Shown: positions 61,365-64,000 of the stretch, one piece after another
How the letters are laid out: every line of letters begins with the position of its first letter
How positions within the stretch are numbered: the first letter of the stretch is position 1
Origin: Paenibacillus sp. FSL H8-0332
GTDB taxonomy: Bacteria; Bacillota; Bacilli; Paenibacillales; Paenibacillaceae
Length of the DNA: 64,000 nucleotides
Assembly: GCF_037963835.1 (NCBI RefSeq)
Contig: NZ_CP150145.1
Location: 2,046,001 to 2,110,000 of the forward strand
Direction of reading: 5' to 3'
Notes under the pieces: generated by a model
Databases searched by the model: none
Told to the model about the DNA's origin: nothing
The model's input: only the letters and a program-made list of their open reading frames with translations
Made by a program: the position numbers and the translations under genes

Positions 61365-62594
61365 ATGAAGCTCGGCCGTGAAAATCATAGGAAAAGCCCA
61401 GCCTTATCCTCATCTGCTGCGGATGTCCGCAGCCGCTGGATGCTCGTCACCGGAATCATCTGTGTGGCCGCCGCGCTGCGCGCCCCGTTCACCTCCGTCG
61501 GACCTCTGCTGGAGATGATCCGTGATGACCTCGGCTTATCGAATACCCTGGCCGGAGCCATCACGACCTTGCCGTTGTTGGCCTTTGCGCTTCTGTCCCC
61601 CTTCGCTCCGCAGCTTGCCCGCAGGCTGGGACTTCCCAATATCCTGATGCTGGCCATGCTGACGCTGTCGATGGGGATTCTGGTCCGTTCGGCTTCCGGG
61701 ACGGTCACTTTCTTTGCGGGTACGGCAATGATCGGCCTGTCGATTGCCGTCTGCAATGTGCTGCTCCCGGGATTGATCAAGGGGAAGTTCCCGCACCGCA
61801 TCGGCCTGATGACCGGAGTGTATACCGTTTCCATGAATATATGCGCAGCGGCAGCTTCCGGGGTAAGTGTTCCCTTGGCAACCTCTGCGGGTCTGGGGTG
61901 GAGGGGAACCCTGGCCCTTTGGTTTGTGATCGCTGCTCTGGCAACGATCTTCTGGATTCCGCAGATGAAGAGTCTCGGCCAGAGCAGTGCAGGCGCCGTC
62001 CGCTCTTCGGCCGTGCGGATCTGGCGCTCCCCGCTCGCTTGGCAGGTCACGCTGTTCATGGGGCTTCAGTCGTTGCTCTATTATGTTCTGATCTCCTGGT
62101 TTTCGGTGATTCTCGGTGAGCGGGGGATGACACCGGGCCATGCGGGGTGGATTCTTTCGCTGATGCAGCTGGCCCAGCTGCCGTTCACTTTCTTCGTACC
62201 GCTCTGGGCCGGACGGATGAAAAATCAACGCCTGCTGGTAGTCATTACTTTCGTTCTGTTCATCATCGGTATCCTTGGGGTCTGGCTGGGCCGCACAGAA
62301 TTAATGGCGTTATGGGCCATCTGTATTGGAATAGGCGGCGGTTTTGCTTTTGGCTTGGCGATGATGTTCTTCAGCCTGCGCACCCGGACAGTGCAGGAAG
62401 CAAGCGAGCTGTCAGGCATGGCCCAGTCAGCCGGATATTTGCTGGCAGCGGCGGGACCCGCATTGTTCGGCCTGCTGCATGATGCTGCGGGCAGCTGGAA
62501 TGCACCGCTGGCGCTGCTTGCGGGAGCATGCGTGCTGCTGTTCGTGGCCGGCATGGGGGCGGGACGCGACAGATATGTGGGAGACCGGTTGTGA
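61365..62594 (+). CDS. MFS transporter, CynX/NimT-like
   Basis: A 409-residue transporter with about 12 hydrophobic helices. The arrangement and the segment WMLVTGIICVAAALRAPFTSVGPLL, with AISTLPLLAFALLSP-like continuation, fit the CynX/NimT (cyanate or nitroimidazole permease-like) group of the major facilitator superfamily. Another recognisable block is PGLIKGKFPHRIGLMTGVYT. Actual substrates in this group vary and are often unknown. ATG 61365 has GGAGG upstream. It is preceded by a structured leader and ended by a perfect 11-bp GC-rich stem-loop. Confidence 0.87.
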   Translation: MKLGRENHRKSPALSSSAADVRSRWMLVTGIICVAAALRAPFTSVGPLLEMIRDDLGLSNTLAGAITTLPLLAFALLSPFAPQLARRLGLPNILMLAMLTLSMGILVRSASGTVTFFAGTAMIGLSIAVCNVLLPGLIKGKFPHRIGLMTGVYTVSMNICAAAASGVSVPLATSAGLGWRGTLALWFVIAALATIFWIPQMKSLGQSSAGAVRSSAVRIWRSPLAWQVTLFMGLQSLLYYVLISWFSVILGERGMTPGHAGWILSLMQLAQLPFTFFVPLWAGRMKNQRLLVVITFVLFIIGILGVWLGRTELMALWAICIGIGGGFAFGLAMMFFSLRTRTVQEASELSGMAQSAGYLLAAAGPALFGLLHDAAGSWNAPLALLAGACVLLFVAGMGAGRDRYVGDRL

Positions 62595-62599
62595 ACGAG

Positions 62600-62640
62600 G
62601 GGCCCCGTCAGCTTGACGGGGCCCACTATACGTTTGTATA
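62600..62640 (+). terminator. Terminator after the MFS gene
   Basis: GGGCCCCGTCA pairs perfectly with TGACGGGGCCC; a weak T-rich tail (ACTATACGTTTGT) follows. Confidence 0.7.
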
Positions 62641-62662
62641 AGATTTTTGCAGAGAAAGTGCA

Positions 62663-62690
62663 TTGAAAGCTGGTCAGAACATGCTACGAT
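62663..62690 (+). promoter_or_regulatory. Promoter of the siderophore-binding lipoprotein gene
   Basis: TTGAAA (62663-62668) and TACGAT (62685-62690), 16-base spacer, with a TG-n extension. Confidence 0.55.
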
Positions 62691-62703
62691 GTGATTAAGT
62701 CAT

Positions 62704-62718
62704 TGAGAATGATAATCA
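62704..62718. promoter_or_regulatory. Fur box upstream of the siderophore-binding lipoprotein
   Basis: TGAGAATGATAATCA matches the TGATAATnATTATCA consensus at 12 of 14 fixed positions and lies just downstream of the -10. Confidence 0.75.
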
Positions 62719-62747
62719 ATGAAATTAGACACAGGAGTGAAGCGGAA

Positions 62748-63767
62748 ATGACAAGCTGGGGTCGGAAATGTATTGGGACAGTCGTACTTATAGTGGCAAT
62801 GTCAGCTGTAGTGGCTTGCGGAAATAATAAGGCTGCGGACGGCAACGCCGTGCAGACAGGGAATAAGACGGAGCAGGCGGCAGCAGCCAGTGCAGCTCCT
62901 GCGGAGACTGGGAAGAAGCCATCCTCAGAAGGGGCAACCCGTACGATTGCCGGGGAATTCGGCGAGGTCGAAATTCCCGTGAACCCCCAGCGGGTGGCAG
63001 CGATCTATCTGGAAGACTATCTGAAGGCACTGGGCGTTACTCCGGTGGTGCAGTGGTACCATCCAAGCTGGGGCAAGCAGGATTATCTGAATCTGGATGT
63101 GCCTGAATTTGATATCAGCGGCAGTATAGAAGCGCTTCTGGACAAGAATCCGGATCTGATCATTGCCGATGGCGGTGTGGATGCCGCTAAGTATGAGCAG
63201 TATTCCCTGGTCGCCCCAACCTACCGCCTGCCGGAGAGCGTATTGCAGGATTCAAGGCTAATCCTTACAGCGGTCGCAGACGCGCTGGGTATTCCTGAGA
63301 AGGGAAAGGCTGTACTGGCCGAATATGACCAGAAGGTGGCAGATGGAAAGGCCGCGCTGCAGCAGGCACTGGGACAGGAGAAGGTGGCTGTGATCCGGCT
63401 TAATGTGGCGGACAAAACCGTTGCTCTTTTTGGAGTCAAAAACCGCTTTACCGGTGTACTCTATAATCAATTCGGTCTGACACCTGTTCCCATGGCTGCT
63501 GAGATGACGGAATTCCAGTCGATTATCTCAGAAGAAGTAATCCCGGAGCTTCAAGCGGATCATATTATTGTATTCCCTGACAACGGGGAGTGGGATACTG
63601 CGGCCAACCAGGAGGCGATTCGGATTCTCGATGGCCCATTGTGGAAGAACCTGCCTGCGGTGAAGAACGGAAACATCTACAGAATGGAGCGTTCCCACTG
63701 GCAGTCCGGTGCCATTACGGCCAATTTGATGAAGCTGGATGATCTGTTGAAGGCCTTCGTGAAATAG
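62748..63767 (+). CDS. Iron-siderophore ABC transporter substrate-binding lipoprotein
   Basis: A 339-residue periplasmic-binding-type lipoprotein. The signal peptide ends with a lipobox-like SAVVACG, so the mature protein starts at Cys near residue 24 and is anchored in the membrane. A Gln/Ala/Ser linker follows, then two lobes with IPVNPQRVAAIYLEDYLKALG and LLDKNPDLIIADGG, as in the FepB/FecB-like (PF01497) group. The start ATG 62748 has GGAG upstream; an earlier in-frame ATG has none. A Fur box in the promoter fits iron-controlled siderophore uptake. Its permease and ATPase genes are not in the window; a stem-loop follows. Confidence 0.88.
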   Translation: MTSWGRKCIGTVVLIVAMSAVVACGNNKAADGNAVQTGNKTEQAAAASAAPAETGKKPSSEGATRTIAGEFGEVEIPVNPQRVAAIYLEDYLKALGVTPVVQWYHPSWGKQDYLNLDVPEFDISGSIEALLDKNPDLIIADGGVDAAKYEQYSLVAPTYRLPESVLQDSRLILTAVADALGIPEKGKAVLAEYDQKVADGKAALQQALGQEKVAVIRLNVADKTVALFGVKNRFTGVLYNQFGLTPVPMAAEMTEFQSIISEEVIPELQADHIIVFPDNGEWDTAANQEAIRILDGPLWKNLPAVKNGNIYRMERSHWQSGAITANLMKLDDLLKAFVK

Positions 63768-63803
63768 TATTCCGTACAAGCTGCTGTTTATAGGGTAAAA
63801 GCG

Positions 63804-63848
63804 AAAAGAGGATCTATCAGCAGGTTGATAGATCCTCTTTTTTGTTTT
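63804..63848 (+). terminator. Terminator after the lipoprotein gene
   Basis: AAAAGAGGATCTATCA pairs with TGATAGATCCTCTTTT, followed by TTTTG; an almost perfect 16-bp stem. Confidence 0.9.
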
Positions 63849-63862
63849 ACACTTAGAACTGA

Positions 63863-63877
63863 TGATAATGATTCTCA
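63863..63877. promoter_or_regulatory. Fur box upstream of the last gene
   Basis: TGATAATGATTCTCA matches TGATAATnATTATCA at 13 of 14 fixed positions, the best of the three in the window, 16 bases before the ATG. Confidence 0.8.
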
Positions 63878-63892
63878 ATCAGGAGGGGTAGA

Positions 63893-64000
63893 ATGGCGGA
63901 ACATATGCAGGCAAGCACCGGAAGAACGCTGCTCTACAGCTTGATTAACATAGAAGAGGTTACCCGGTCACCCGGGGGAAATGAACCGGTCGCTGTATAT
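63893..64000 (+). CDS. Start of a Fur-controlled gene, truncated by the window end
   Basis: ATG 63893 follows AGGAGGGG, and the frame stays open to the last base (36 codons: MAEHMQASTGRTLLYSLINI, then EEVTRSPGGNEPVAVY). It is preceded by a strong Fur box. The N-terminus is too short to name. Given the neighbouring siderophore-binding protein, an AraC-type siderophore regulator or another iron-uptake protein is possible, but this is a guess. Confidence 0.6.
   Translation, partial: MAEHMQASTGRTLLYSLINIEEVTRSPGGNEPVAVY

Overview
The window looks like a chromosomal segment of a Paenibacillus-type, low-to-mid GC, spore-forming Firmicute. The evidence is: strong AGGAGG-type ribosome binding sites with frequent TTG and GTG starts; S-layer homology (SLH) anchored giant proteins; copper-amine-oxidase-like 'stalk' domains; a YjcZ-type sporulation micropeptide gene; a carboxyspermidine-route polyamine gene pair; and a YxiN/DbpA helicase. 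Species was not determined. No rRNA, tRNA, CRISPR array, phage or insertion sequence was recognised.

Layout. 1-0.8 kb: 3' part of a GC-rich nagA-like gene. 0.9-1.5 kb: gene-free, with degenerate repeats. 1.5-13.2 kb: ordinary accessory and housekeeping genes (YdeI-like protein, chemoreceptor, epimerase, ECF sigma factor, ClpP paralog with a small partner, an acyltransferase fused to an unrecognised domain next to a divergent AraC regulator, and the polyamine pair). 13.2-16.6 kb: ECF sigma factor and DUF4179-like partner, then an RCC1/stalk-domain secreted protein whose own promoter looks ECF-dependent. 16.6-19.4 kb: two deoxynucleoside kinases and a TetR/SDR divergent pair with a clear operator.

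19.7-42.6 kb: the dominant feature, four same-strand genes in close succession. They encode three giant exported proteins (1862, about 2593 and 2905 residues; the last two end in SLH domains, the third carries three tandem GLUG-type modules) and a small exported trypsin-like serine protease. I infer one operon that builds and perhaps processes a cell-surface layer or adhesin. A receiver-only response regulator follows after a terminator. This is the best candidate for an undescribed system.

43.2-53.6 kb: MalY-type aminotransferase, nucleoside hydrolase, stalk/GH18 protein, a radical SAM protein paired with a BASS-type transporter, a Cache chemoreceptor, a CD3324-like HTH protein and an APH-fold kinase. 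The gaps carry several repeat types. 53.6-57.8 kb: a 51-52 bp repeat array, a histidyl-tRNA synthetase paralog behind a structured, terminator-containing leader, an HD hydrolase and dbpA. 57.9-59.0 kb: catA with an attenuator leader peptide and a small unknown gene. 59.1-64.0 kb: an iron-linked stretch with three Fur-like boxes (ABC exporter, siderophore-binding lipoprotein, truncated last gene), interspersed with a YjcZ-type micropeptide and a CynX-like MFS transporter.

All assignments come from reading the sequence and recalling family motifs; no searches were run.
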